A stretch of DNA of 52,204 nucleotides from Corynebacterium tuberculostearicum SK141 (lineage in GTDB: Bacteria > Actinomycetota > Actinomycetes > Mycobacteriales > Mycobacteriaceae). Below the pieces are notes generated by a model. That model made no database searches and had not been told where the DNA came from. It saw only the letters and a program-made list of their open reading frames with translations. A program made the translations under genes and the position numbers. The number at the start of each line of letters is the position of its first letter. Within the stretch, counting starts at the first letter, position 1. Shown piece after piece: positions 23,678 through 32,969 of this stretch. Where the stretch lies: positions 1 through 52,204 of the forward strand of contig NZ_ACVP01000035.1 of the NCBI RefSeq assembly GCF_000175635.1. The letters run 5' to 3'.

Positions 23678-25093
23678 ATGGAATTACATACTACTGAAAA
23701 GTCCCTGCACGGCTGGGGCCGCACCGCCCCGACGACCGCCCACGTTCTCGCCACCGAAGACGTGGACGTCATCAAGAAGGCCGTGGCCCAGGTTGCAGAA
23801 GATAACTCGGATAAGCCCGCCCACCTGCGCCGCGGCGTCATCGCCCGCGGTATGGGCCGCTCCTACGGTGACCCCGCCCAAAATGGCGGCGGCCTGGTCA
23901 TCGACATGCAAAAACTCAATAAGATTCACTCCATCGACCCGGAGTCCGCCCTGGTGGACGTCGATGGCGGCGTCACCTTGGACCAGCTGATGAAGGCCGC
24001 CCTGCCATATGGCCTGTGGGTTCCGGTTCTGCCGGGTACCCGCCAGGTCACCATCGGTGGCGCAATCGGCCCGGATATTCACGGCAAGAACCACCACTCC
24101 GCCGGTTCCTTTGGTGACCACGTGGTCTCCATGGAGCTGCTCGTGGCCGATGGCCGCGTGCTGCACCTGACCCCGGAGGGCTCCGAGGATGACCCGAGCG
24201 GCGACCTCTTCTGGGCCACCGTCGGCGGCATGGGCCTGACCGGCATCATCCTGCGCGCCACCATCCGCATGACCAAGACGGAAACCGCCTACTTCATCGC
24301 GGATACGGACCGCACCGATAACTTGGATGAGACCATCGCCTTCCACTCCGATGGCTCCGAGCACAACTACACCTATTCTTCCGCCTGGTTCGATGTTATT
24401 TCGCCCGAACCAAAGCTGGGCCGCTCCACCATTTCTCGCGGCTCGCTGGCCACCCTGGCACAGCTGGAAGAACTCGCCCCGAAGCTGGCCAAGGATCCAC
24501 TGAAGTTCAACGCGCCGCAGCTGATGACGGTGCCGGATATCTTCCCGTCTTGGACCATGAATAAGCTCTCCCTCTCCGCCGTGGGCTTGGCGTACTACAC
24601 CATGGGCGCACCGGCGAAGAACCAGGTCAAGAACCTGACGCAGTTCTACCAGCCGCTGGATCTCATCGGCGAGTGGAACCGCGGCTACGGTTCCAAGGGC
24701 TTCCTGCAGTACCAGTTCGTGGTACCGACCGAGGCCGTGGAGCCGTTCAAGGAGATCATCCGCGATATGCAGCGCTCCGGCCACTACTCCGCCCTCAACG
24801 TGTTCAAGCTCTTCGGTGAAGGCAACCGCGCGCCGCTGTCCTACCCGATGCCGGGCTGGAACGTCTGCGTGGACTTCCCCATCCGTCCGGGCCTGGGCAA
24901 GTTCCTGGATGACCTGGACCGCCGCGTGATGGAATTCGGCGGCCGCCTCTACCTGGCCAAGGAATCCCGCACCTCCGCGGAGAACTTCCACAAGATGTAC
25001 CCGGGCATGGAAGGCTGGCTGAAGACCCGCAACGAGATCGACCCGACCGGCGTCTTTGCCTCCGATATGTCCCGCCGCCTCGAGCTGCACTAA
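23678..25093 (+). CDS. dprE1: Decaprenylphosphoryl-ribose oxidase DprE1
   Basis: The 471-residue FAD enzyme oxidises decaprenylphosphoryl-ribose to the 2-keto form, the first step of epimerisation to decaprenylphosphoryl-arabinose (DPA), the only arabinose donor for the cell wall. The FAD-binding segment is at [19 protein letters not shown], with GKNHHSAGS following. Cys397, in WNVCVDFPI, is the residue equivalent to M. tuberculosis Cys387 that benzothiazinones modify. The C-terminus [12 protein letters not shown] is typical. AAAGAGTAAGAG precedes the ATG. dprE2 follows after 37 bp. Confidence 0.95.
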   Translation: MELHTTEKSLHGWGRTAPTTAHVLATEDVDVIKKAVAQVAEDNSDKPAHLRRGVIARGMGRSYGDPAQNGGGLVIDMQKLNKIHSIDPESALVDVDGGVTLDQLMKAALPYGLWVPVLPGTRQVTIGGAIGPDIHGKNHHSAGSFGDHVVSMELLVADGRVLHLTPEGSEDDPSGDLFWATVGGMGLTGIILRATIRMTKTETAYFIADTDRTDNLDETIAFHSDGSEHNYTYSSAWFDVISPEPKLGRSTISRGSLATLAQLEELAPKLAKDPLKFNAPQLMTVPDIFPSWTMNKLSLSAVGLAYYTMGAPAKNQVKNLTQFYQPLDLIGEWNRGYGSKGFLQYQFVVPTEAVEPFKEIIRDMQRSGHYSALNVFKLFGEGNRAPLSYPMPGWNVCVDFPIRPGLGKFLDDLDRRVMEFGGRLYLAKESRTSAENFHKMYPGMEGWLKTRNEIDPTGVFASDMSRRLELH

Positions 25094-25130
25094 TCACTGG
25101 AAATAACACCTTTAAGGAGATTTACTGACC

Positions 25131-25889
25131 ATGCTTAATGCAGTAGGCCAAGCACAACACATCCTGCTTCTGGGCGGCACCTCCGAGATCGGCCTCGGCG
25201 TCGTCTCCGAGTTCCTGCAGCGCGGCCCGGCCAAGGTCACCCTGGCCGCCCGCCCTGAGTCCCCGCGCATCGCCCAGGCCAAGGCTGACCTGGAATCCCG
25301 CGGCGCTGACGTAGAGGTCCTGGACTTCGATGCCACCGACTTCGACTCCCACCCAGACGTTATTAATAAGGCCTGGGCCCGCGGCGACGTCGACGTGGCC
25401 ATCGTTGCCTTCGGCACCCTGGGTGACCAGGAAGAGCTGTGGCAAAACCACGACAAGGCCGTCGCCTCCGCGCAGACCAACTACACCGCACCGGTGTCCG
25501 TAGGCGTGCTTTTGGGCGAGAAGTTCAAGCACCAGGGCCACGGCACCATCATCGCTATGTCCTCCGTGGCAGGCATGCGCGTGCGCCGTTCCAACTTTGT
25601 CTACGGCGCTTCCAAGGCCGGCGTGGACGGCTTCTACATCAACCTGGGCGAGGCCCTGCGGGGCACCGGCGCCAACGTGCTGGTTGTGCGCCCGGGTCAG
25701 GTGCGCACCAAGATGTCCGCCGAGGCTGGCGACGCCCCACTGACCGTCAACGTCTCCGACGTTGCCGAGGCCACCGTCAAGGCCGTGCTCGAGGGCAAGC
25801 AGTCCATCTTCGTACACCCACTGTTTGAGTACGTGTCTTTGGCTTTCAAGTTCATCCCGCAGGCCATCTTCCGCAAGCTGCCGTTCTAA
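25131..25889 (+). CDS. dprE2: Decaprenylphosphoryl-2-keto-arabinose reductase DprE2
   Basis: The 252-residue short-chain dehydrogenase completes DPA synthesis with DprE1. The NAD(P) loop is GGTSEIGLGV near residue 16, and the catalytic set is the Ser before VAGMRV with Tyr158 and Lys162 in YGASK. A strong AAGGAG lies about 10 nt before the ATG. It is followed by a GC-rich hairpin before aftA. Confidence 0.95.
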   Translation: MLNAVGQAQHILLLGGTSEIGLGVVSEFLQRGPAKVTLAARPESPRIAQAKADLESRGADVEVLDFDATDFDSHPDVINKAWARGDVDVAIVAFGTLGDQEELWQNHDKAVASAQTNYTAPVSVGVLLGEKFKHQGHGTIIAMSSVAGMRVRRSNFVYGASKAGVDGFYINLGEALRGTGANVLVVRPGQVRTKMSAEAGDAPLTVNVSDVAEATVKAVLEGKQSIFVHPLFEYVSLAFKFIPQAIFRKLPF

Positions 25890-25928
25890 ACGCCGCAGCT
25901 TTCCGCGCTGGCGCTAGCCGGCCGGCTC

Positions 25929-25981
25929 GCCCCCGCTCTACTTCCTCGCCGCACGCCCGCGGCGAGGGAGGTGACGGGGGC
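25929..25981. repeat. Long GC hairpin between dprE2 and aftA
   Basis: CCTCGCCGC (25944-25952) pairs perfectly with GCGGCGAGG (25959-25967) around 6 nt. GCCCCCG and CGGGGGC extend the stem outside. No U-tract follows, so it may be an inefficient terminator or an mRNA-processing or stability element. Confidence 0.5.
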
Positions 25982-26066
25982 GGTGGTGTATCAGGGGGAC
26001 GTCGGCAAGCAAGTGCTCACCTGCCCGCGCCAAATCTGGGCTGTGGGGCTTGGGTATGCGAAACTA

Positions 26067-28049
26067 ATGGGCATGACAAGCACCGCTGTACCCGCCCAGT
26101 CAACGCCCGTGAGCGAGGATAACCGCACCGAGGCCTACCGCGCCGATGCGCTGACCCCTCGCGCAACCCTGCTGGGTATTGTGCTGGCCGCCCTGGCCGG
26201 TGGCGTGGTAACTCTGCTGGGCTGGTTTGCCTTCAAGACGGTCTCGCTGCCGTCTTTTAATACCTCCATGGTCACCCGCGCGCTGACCACGGTGGGGGTG
26301 GTGCTCACGCTGGCCCTGGCCGGCGGGCTGTGCGTGTGGTGGCTCTATGACCACTACAAGGAGTCCTTTACCCGGCCGCGCTGGCGGTCCTGGCTGACCT
26401 ACGCGGTCACCTACCTCTCCCCGGCCCTATTGACCCTGGCCGCCGTGGGCCTGCCGTTGTCCGCCTCCCGCTTGTGGCTCGATGGCGTGCAGGTAGACCA
26501 GGCCTTCCGCACCCAGTTCCTCACCCGCTCCGTGGATGAGATGGGCTATGCGGACATGAACTACCAGGACATGCCGTCCTTCTATCCGATTGGCTGGTTC
26601 TGGCTGGGCGGCCGCTTGGGTGCGCTCATGGGAATTCCGGGCTGGGAGGTCTACCAGCCCTGGGCGCTCATCTCCATTGCCGTGGCCGGCTGTGTTTTGG
26701 TGCCCATCTGGCAGCGCCTGACCAGTTCCCTGCCGGTCGCCACCGCCATCGCCCTGGTGACCACCGCAATTACGCTCACCATCGCGGCCGAGGAGCCCTA
26801 TTCCGCGGTCATTGCCATGGGGCTGCCCGCCATTGCGGTACTGAGCGCCCGCGCCTTCCGCGGCTCCTGGCTGGCCACCCTGGGAATAACGCTCTACCTA
26901 GGCATTTCCGCTACGTTCTATACCCTTTTCACCGGTGCGGCCGCACTTACAGTAGTCAGCCTCATCGCGCTGTTTACCGCGCTCTATGAGCATACGTGGC
27001 GCCCCATCCTGCGCCTGGTAATCATGGCGGTAGGCTCCATTGCCATCGCGCTCATCGCCTGGGGGCCCTACCTATGGTCGGTCATGCACTCACCGGTGCC
27101 GCTGCAGACCACCGCGCAGCACTACCTGCCGGAGGAAGGCACGCAAATTCCAGTGCCCTTCTTGTCCTTCAGCATTGTGGGCTTCCTCTGCCTCATGGGG
27201 CTTATTTACATCGTCATCCGCCTCAATGACGTGGAGGTACGCGCGCTGGGCATCTCCCTCCTTGGCACCTACCTGTGGACCATGGTGTCTATGGTGGCAA
27301 CGCTGGCCGGCACCACGCTGCTCAGCTTCCGCCTCGAGGTGATCGTGGTGCTCCTCTTTGCCACCGCCGGCATCCTGGCCCTGGCAGAGATTCGTCTACT
27401 CGGCGTGCACCGCCTCTACCCGGCGCGTTTCTCCCACACCACCAATAAGCAGATCACCGCGGTCTTTGGCATCATCTTGGCCCTGGCCGGCGTCTTCTAT
27501 GCGCAGCAGATCCCAGAGGCTAACGAGGACGCCATCGATCACGCCTATAGCGATACCGATGGCTATGGCGAGCGCGCGGACCGCTTCACCAGCGATTCCG
27601 CCCACTACTACCTGGATATCCACAACTTCATTCAGGACCAGGGCTATACGCCGGATGAGACGGTGGTGCTTACGGATGAAAAGACCTTCATGTCTTATTA
27701 CCCCTACTGGGGCTTTAACGCCTTTACCAGCCACTACGCCAATCCCTTGGGCGAGTTCAGCACCCGCAACGAGCAGATTGAAACTTGGGCCAATGATTCC
27801 TGGGATATGCAGCCGGATGAGTTCCGCAAGGCCTTGGCTTCTGCTCCCTGGCGCGGCCCGGATGTCATCATGTTCCGCGGCGACCTGGAAAATAAGGACG
27901 ATGGCTTCAAGTTCCACTTGGCAGAAGATATCTATCCTAACCAGCCGAATATTCGCTACCGCGCGGTCTTCTTCAATGCCGACGTTTTTGATAAGGGCTG
28001 GAAGTTGCAGCAAACCGGCCCCTTTGTAACAGCCGTTCGCAGCAAGTAA
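26067..28049 (+). CDS. aftA: Arabinofuranosyltransferase AftA
   Basis: The 660-residue GT85 membrane enzyme transfers the first arabinofuranose from DPA onto galactan. It has about eleven membrane helices in the first 480 residues, with the conserved loop GVQVDQAFRTQFLTRSVDEMGY after helix 3 likely forming the catalytic site. A C-terminal extracytoplasmic domain of about 170 residues follows. Its place between dprE2 and emb is the conserved mycobacterial order. The start is uncertain: ATG 26067 or 26073, neither with a ribosome site. TATGCG 6 nt upstream of 26067 is only a partial -10. Confidence 0.9.
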   Translation: MGMTSTAVPAQSTPVSEDNRTEAYRADALTPRATLLGIVLAALAGGVVTLLGWFAFKTVSLPSFNTSMVTRALTTVGVVLTLALAGGLCVWWLYDHYKESFTRPRWRSWLTYAVTYLSPALLTLAAVGLPLSASRLWLDGVQVDQAFRTQFLTRSVDEMGYADMNYQDMPSFYPIGWFWLGGRLGALMGIPGWEVYQPWALISIAVAGCVLVPIWQRLTSSLPVATAIALVTTAITLTIAAEEPYSAVIAMGLPAIAVLSARAFRGSWLATLGITLYLGISATFYTLFTGAAALTVVSLIALFTALYEHTWRPILRLVIMAVGSIAIALIAWGPYLWSVMHSPVPLQTTAQHYLPEEGTQIPVPFLSFSIVGFLCLMGLIYIVIRLNDVEVRALGISLLGTYLWTMVSMVATLAGTTLLSFRLEVIVVLLFATAGILALAEIRLLGVHRLYPARFSHTTNKQITAVFGIILALAGVFYAQQIPEANEDAIDHAYSDTDGYGERADRFTSDSAHYYLDIHNFIQDQGYTPDETVVLTDEKTFMSYYPYWGFNAFTSHYANPLGEFSTRNEQIETWANDSWDMQPDEFRKALASAPWRGPDVIMFRGDLENKDDGFKFHLAEDIYPNQPNIRYRAVFFNADVFDKGWKLQQTGPFVTAVRSK

Positions 28050-28066
28050 GTTCACCCACACTTCCC

Positions 28067-28092
28067 GCCCGCGGCAGGGTGTGCCCGCGGGC
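28067..28092. repeat. GC hairpin upstream of emb
   Basis: GCCCGCGG (28067-28074) and CCGCGGGC (28085-28092) form an 8-bp perfect stem with a 10-nt loop, 18 nt after the aftA stop and just upstream of the emb -10. Confidence 0.45.
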
Positions 28093-28110
28093 CGAGGGGG
28101 TTATCTGACG

Positions 28111-28116
28111 TAAACT
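28111..28116 (+). promoter_or_regulatory. -10 element, leaderless, for emb
   Basis: TAAACT is followed by 7 nt and the GTG at 28124. No Shine-Dalgarno sequence is present, which suggests emb has its own promoter as well as any read-through from aftA. Confidence 0.5.
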
Positions 28117-28123
28117 ATTCGCC

Positions 28124-31100
28124 GTGTCAGATAGCCTCACTACGAATACCACCCAAGCGCGACCTGCCGCTGCCGGCTCCCGCTTCGCCGCCGCCCCTGC
28201 GGGCCTGCGGTGGACCGCAATCATTGCCGGGCTGATTGGTTTCCTGTGTTTTGTAGCGACCCCGCTACTGCCGGTGACCCAAACCCAGTCCTCTTATGAT
28301 TGGCCGCAGCATGATTCCGTGCAGTCCATCAACGCGCCGCTCATTTCCGTCGCCCCGGAGGACCTGAAGGCCACCATCCCCATCTCCGCAGTCGATGAAC
28401 TGCGCGAGGGCCAGTCCATGGTTTACGGCACCGTCCCGCCGGAGTCCAAGAAGGCCTCCAACCGCGGCCTTTTCGTCCGCGCGAATGACGAGGGCCTGTC
28501 CGTTGTGTCCTTGGATGAGGTGCTGCTTACCCTCAACGCCAAAGAGGTAGCCAAGCTCCCCAAGGACGCCAAGATTGAAATCTCCGCTACGGGCGATGGC
28601 ACCTCCGTGAGCGTAGGCGATCATGAAAAGACCACCGAGGAGGATCTGCGCCCGCAGGTCACCGGCGTCTATACCGAAATCGACGATAAGGCTGACGTGC
28701 AAGCCCTGCTTGACGACGGCCTCAATGTCCACGTCGATATCAACTCCCGCTTTACCTCGTCCCCGACGTTGCTCAAGACCATTGCCATGTGGCTGGGCAT
28801 CGCCATGGTGGTCGTGTCCCTGTTCTGCCTGTGGCGCATCGACCGCCTCGATGGCCGCCGCTTCGGCTTCATGCCCAAGACGTGGAAGAAGGTGCGCCCG
28901 CTCGATGGGGTGGTCGCTGCCATTTTGGGATTCTGGTACATCCTCGGCGCCAATACCTCCGATGATGGCTTCATCTTCTCCATGAGCCGCGTCTTCGATC
29001 ACGCGACCTACATGGCCAATTACTACCGCTGGTACGGCGTGCCGGAGGCGCCCTTCGGCTCCCCTTACTATGACCTGGTTGCCGTACTCTCCCAGATTTC
29101 TACCGCCTCGGTCTTCGTGCGCCTGCCGGGCCTGATTTCCGGGCTCATTATCTGGTTTATCCTCTCCCGCGAGATGCTGCCGCGCTTTGGCCAGCTTGTC
29201 GACGGCCGCCGGGTCGCCCACTGGACCGCAGCGCTGATGTTCTTGGCCTTCTGGCTGCCATATAACAACGGCACCCGCCCAGAGCCCATCGTGGCGCTCG
29301 GCGTGATGTTTACCTGGGCTTCCTTCGAGCGCGCCATTGCCACCCGCCGCCTGCTTCCGGCGGCCGTGGGCACCATCGCCGCAACCATCACTCTGGCCGC
29401 CGGCCCCACCGGCCTTTTTGCCGTGGGCGTCTTCCTGGTCAGCCTGCCGCACCTCTTCCGCGCCATGGCCGAGCGCGTGCCATCCATGGGCGGTGGCGCC
29501 CTGGGCTGGCTTTCGCTCATTGCGCCGTTCCTGAGCGCTGGCACCGCCATCATGGTCGCCGCCTTTGGTGACCAAACGCTCTCCACCGTGCTGGAATCCA
29601 CCCGCGTGCGCTCCGAGGTCGGCCCCTCCCTGCCGTGGTACGCCGAGTACGCGCGCTACTCCACCCTCTTCCAGGAATCCGTGGATGGCTCGCTGACCCG
29701 CCGCTTCGCGGTCTTCACCATGCTCTTCTGCTTGGTGCTCATCGTGGCGGCCTTTATCAAGAACCGTCGCGTCGTCGGCGCTGCCGTCGGCCCGACCCAG
29801 CGCCTGCTCATCATCGTGGCGCTGTCCATGTTCTTCCTCATGTTCACCCCGACCAAGTGGACCCACCACTTTGGCATTTACGCCGGCGTGGCCGGTGTCA
29901 TTGCGGCGCTCGGTGCCGTGGTGCTCTCCCAGTTTGCGCTGCGCTCGCCGCGCGCTCGCACCTTCGCCATCGCCGCGGTGGTCTTCTTGCTCGCGATCTC
30001 CTTCGCCGGCTGGAACGCGTGGTGGTACGTATCCTCCTTTGGCATTCCGTGGTGGGATCGCACGGTGCAGCTCAAAGCCATCGAGGCCAATAAGGTGCTC
30101 CTCGCCATAGCCCTCATTATCTTCGCCATCGGCGTGGTGCAGTCCCTGCGCCATAGCTACCGCAAGTCCCAGGCGGAAGAGGCTGGCGCACTCGCTGAAT
30201 TTGAAAAGAATGCCGCCGCCAAGGTCTCGCGTTCGGCCGGCATCATGTCCGCGCCCATCGCCCTGGCCTGCGCCATCGTGGTAGCGCTTTCTTGTGCTTC
30301 TTTTGCCAAGGCCACCGTCTCCCAGGCGGATTCCTACTCCGTGGGCAAGGGCAACCTGGCTTCCCTACGCGGCAATACCTGCGCGCTGGCGGATCAGACC
30401 ATGGTGGAGACCAATACCAATGACTCCTTCCTGACCCCGGTGGACGGCGACTTGGGCGATTCCCTGGTGGATGAGGACGAAACCCACACTGGTTTCGACC
30501 CGAACTTCATCCCCGAATCCATCGAGCCGGAAAACCAGAACTCCGCCTCCGTGGGTGCCATCGCCGATGGCTCCAGCGATTCCTCCTCCGATAGCGCCGA
30601 GACCGCTACCTCCGGCGCGGATGCTGAATCCGGCGGCGCGAGCGGTTCCGCCGATTCCCAGGAGTCGAAGGAAAAGAAGGAAAAGAAGTCCAAGGAAACC
30701 ACCAATACCTCTGAGGGCGGCGTGCGCGGCACCCAGGGCGTCAATGGTTCCACCATGCACCTGCCGTTCAACCTGGATTACACCAAGGTGCCGGTGCTCG
30801 GTTCCTATAACGAAGACCAAGACTCCACCTCTGAGGTGACCACCAAGTGGTACAACCTGCCAGAGACCAAGGACAATACCCCGGTGCTCGCCGTGTCCGC
30901 AGCCGGCAATATCCACCACCACGATGTCAACGGGGTGGAGCAGGAAGGCATGGAGCTTAGCCTCGAGTACGGCACCATCGATGACTCCGGCAAGGTCACC
31001 AATACCGGCGAGGAAGAACTCTCCGCCGTCGGCGCCACGCCCAAGTGGCGCAACCTGCGCCTGCCGCTGGATAAGCTACCCAAGAACGCCAATGTGGTGC

Positions 31101-31582
31101 GCCTGGTAGCCACGGATGATTCCACCGATGAGGAAGATTGGCTGGCCTTTACCCCGCCGCGCGTACCGGAGCTGGATACCATCAATAACCAGTTCTCCAA
31201 GGACACCCCGGCGCTGCTGGACTGGGCCGTAGCCCTGCAGTTCCCGTGCCAGCGCACCTTTGACCACTTTGCCGGTGTCACGGAAATCCCGGAGTACCGC
31301 ATCCTGCCGGATTCCTCGGCACAGACCTCGCTGACGGACTTCCAGTCCTTCTCCGGCGGTGGCGCCATGTCCACCGCGGAGGCGGTCAACTACTCCTATG
31401 AGATCCCGAGCTACCTCAATAATGACTGGGCCCGCGATTGGGGCGCCATTGAAAAGTACGAGCTGCGTACCGATTCACAGGGCAATGCCCCAGTCCCCGC
31501 CGAGATCGATTATGAGGACATTACCCGTTCCGGTCTGTGGCAAGACTCCGAGATGAAGATCCGCCCCGAGGGCGAGGAGTAG
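28124..31582 (+). CDS. emb: Arabinosyltransferase Emb (GT53)
   Basis: This 1152-residue EmbC-like enzyme extends the arabinan of arabinogalactan with DPA as donor and is the target of ethambutol in the family. The first helix (about 28-50) is followed by an extracytoplasmic domain. The catalytic Asp280-Asp281 lies in TSDDGFIFSMSR, and about a dozen helices follow. The large C-terminal carbohydrate-binding domain contains YNLPET, ALQFPCQRTF and WQDSEM-type features. An insertion rich in Ser, Glu, Ala and Lys (about residues 806-868) separates helices from the C-terminal domain. One emb gene is usual in Corynebacterium. The 3' end overlaps the convergent PepSY gene by 62 nt. Confidence 0.95.
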   Translation: MSDSLTTNTTQARPAAAGSRFAAAPAGLRWTAIIAGLIGFLCFVATPLLPVTQTQSSYDWPQHDSVQSINAPLISVAPEDLKATIPISAVDELREGQSMVYGTVPPESKKASNRGLFVRANDEGLSVVSLDEVLLTLNAKEVAKLPKDAKIEISATGDGTSVSVGDHEKTTEEDLRPQVTGVYTEIDDKADVQALLDDGLNVHVDINSRFTSSPTLLKTIAMWLGIAMVVVSLFCLWRIDRLDGRRFGFMPKTWKKVRPLDGVVAAILGFWYILGANTSDDGFIFSMSRVFDHATYMANYYRWYGVPEAPFGSPYYDLVAVLSQISTASVFVRLPGLISGLIIWFILSREMLPRFGQLVDGRRVAHWTAALMFLAFWLPYNNGTRPEPIVALGVMFTWASFERAIATRRLLPAAVGTIAATITLAAGPTGLFAVGVFLVSLPHLFRAMAERVPSMGGGALGWLSLIAPFLSAGTAIMVAAFGDQTLSTVLESTRVRSEVGPSLPWYAEYARYSTLFQESVDGSLTRRFAVFTMLFCLVLIVAAFIKNRRVVGAAVGPTQRLLIIVALSMFFLMFTPTKWTHHFGIYAGVAGVIAALGAVVLSQFALRSPRARTFAIAAVVFLLAISFAGWNAWWYVSSFGIPWWDRTVQLKAIEANKVLLAIALIIFAIGVVQSLRHSYRKSQAEEAGALAEFEKNAAAKVSRSAGIMSAPIALACAIVVALSCASFAKATVSQADSYSVGKGNLASLRGNTCALADQTMVETNTNDSFLTPVDGDLGDSLVDEDETHTGFDPNFIPESIEPENQNSASVGAIADGSSDSSSDSAETATSGADAESGGASGSADSQESKEKKEKKSKETTNTSEGGVRGTQGVNGSTMHLPFNLDYTKVPVLGSYNEDQDSTSEVTTKWYNLPETKDNTPVLAVSAAGNIHHHDVNGVEQEGMELSLEYGTIDDSGKVTNTGEEELSAVGATPKWRNLRLPLDKLPKNANVVRLVATDDSTDEEDWLAFTPPRVPELDTINNQFSKDTPALLDWAVALQFPCQRTFDHFAGVTEIPEYRILPDSSAQTSLTDFQSFSGGGAMSTAEAVNYSYEIPSYLNNDWARDWGAIEKYELRTDSQGNAPVPAEIDYEDITRSGLWQDSEMKIRPEGEE

Positions 31583-32906
31583 TCTCACCTGCGGCAGCGC
31601 CTCGGCCCCACTGCGGGGCGCGCAACCGCCGCACAATCCAATCGCCTAGGAAAAAGATCACAAGCGAGGCGCCAAAGAGCGGCGCGATGATCGAATAGGC
31701 CACCACCCCCGCCAGCACGGCGGGGGTAATTTTTAGCTCGGGCAGGCCGCGGCGCGGCTTTATCCACCACATCCACAAGCCTGCGCCACTCACCACGAGC
31801 AATCCCAAGGCCAGCGCCGCCAAGGCGATCTGGCTATAGATACCAAAGAGCGTCCCCATGTGCAGCTGGATAAGCCACGAGGTTAGCTGTGCGGCAAGTG
31901 GCCAGTCGGCGGAATTGATGCGGTCGATGACCTCTCCATTCGGGGTCACTGCAACGGCATCACTGCGCAGCTTGAAGGCCGCACGAGCCTCGCGCACGCC
32001 CCACGCATCGCCTGGCTTTTCCGGTGGGGTCATCTCCAGAACCCCGGTCAATTCTTGGCTGCGAGCTGCCGACAATGCGGTTTGGGCCCCGGCGAGTTTC
32101 GCAGCGCCCTCGTGTCCCGCATGACCCCCATGGCCTGCATGTCCCTTGTGACCAGCGTGGCCGGAATGCTCCCTCGCTTCGTTGCTAGCGCCCGCTTCCG
32201 CAACGGAGGTTGCCACGGACGGTTCCTTCCAATTCAACTCCTCGCGCACCTTGCCAATCGCGGTACCCGCCACCAGCGACCACGTCAGGCCGGTGACGGT
32301 CAGGAAGAGAAAGCCTGGCAGCAACCAAGTGCCCACGCGGGCATGCAACGTCAGCGGCTTGGAAGGCCGCTTTCTTTTCTTCTGCTTACGCTTAAGCCAC
32401 AGGTAAAGGCCAAGGATGCTCAGCGCACCGAGCCACGAGGCCGCAAGTTCGGCATAGAGGCGGCCAGGCTCGCCCAGCCACAGGGTGCGGTGGCCATTGG
32501 AGGCCCACGTACGGAAGGGTAGCGCGCGGGATCCGCCATATTGTTGTAGTTCGCCGGTGATATGCAGATCCACCGGATCCACAAAGACGGCGTGGGTGTA
32601 ACTGGCGTTAGGTGCGCTGGGGTCTGCGAATAGCACGCGGGTGGTTTCCTGCGGATCCTCGGAAGGCTCGACCTGAACCACGTGCTCATCTGGGTGCTCG
32701 CGCTGGGCGGCGGCTATCTGCTCGTCTAGGCTGCGTGGGTTGCCTGGCGCGGTGGCGGTTACCTCATCGTGGTAAATCCACGGTTCAAAGGTGGGTGCCA
32801 AGGCGTAGAGAAAGCCGCTTAACGCTGCGACTATGAGGAAGGGCGCGATGATCACGCCGGCGAATTTATGCAGGCGCGATAGCGCGCCATGGGTGGATAT
32901 AGTCAT
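31521..32906 (-). CDS. PepSY-associated membrane protein with His/Gly repeat
   Basis: The 461-residue protein is of the PiuB/PepSY-TM type, usually linked to iron or copper handling. It has an N-terminal helix (FAGVIIAPFLIVAALSGFLYAL), an extracytoplasmic PepSY region, a helix pair near residues 165-215, a second PepSY region and further helices with IQLHMGTLFG. Between residues 240 and 268, histidines recur every third position (HxGHxGH style, seven in total), a plausible metal-binding loop. A perfect 9-bp inverted repeat lies just before the start. The basic Gly/Arg/Ser C-terminus is read antisense to the end of emb, so the last about 20 residues are unusual. Confidence 0.82.
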   Translation of the reverse strand: MTISTHGALSRLHKFAGVIIAPFLIVAALSGFLYALAPTFEPWIYHDEVTATAPGNPRSLDEQIAAAQREHPDEHVVQVEPSEDPQETTRVLFADPSAPNASYTHAVFVDPVDLHITGELQQYGGSRALPFRTWASNGHRTLWLGEPGRLYAELAASWLGALSILGLYLWLKRKQKKRKRPSKPLTLHARVGTWLLPGFLFLTVTGLTWSLVAGTAIGKVREELNWKEPSVATSVAEAGASNEAREHSGHAGHKGHAGHGGHAGHEGAAKLAGAQTALSAARSQELTGVLEMTPPEKPGDAWGVREARAAFKLRSDAVAVTPNGEVIDRINSADWPLAAQLTSWLIQLHMGTLFGIYSQIALAALALGLLVVSGAGLWMWWIKPRRGLPELKITPAVLAGVVAYSIIAPLFGASLVIFFLGDWIVRRLRAPQWGRGAAAGETTPRPRGGSSSRSLATDRNG

Positions 32907-32908
32907 GC

Positions 32909-32941
32909 GGAACTAGTCGCACCCTTGTTGAAACTAGTTCC
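32909..32941. promoter_or_regulatory. Candidate operator at the PepSY gene start
   Basis: GGAACTAGT (32909-32917) and ACTAGTTCC (32933-32941) are perfect inverted arms separated by 15 nt. The first arm lies 3 nt from the start codon. It does not match the DtxR box, so the regulator is unknown. Confidence 0.45.
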
Positions 32942-32969
32942 CTTTTAGTATGGAACCGCCAGGAACCTA

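Noticed and set aside
23684..25090. Open frame of 468 codons antisense to dprE1
   Set aside because: It mirrors dprE1 codon by codon; no family match.
28265..30154. Open frame of 629 codons antisense to emb
   Set aside because: It is a high-GC antisense artefact: His/Gly/Asp-rich, no domain, and it lies fully inside emb.
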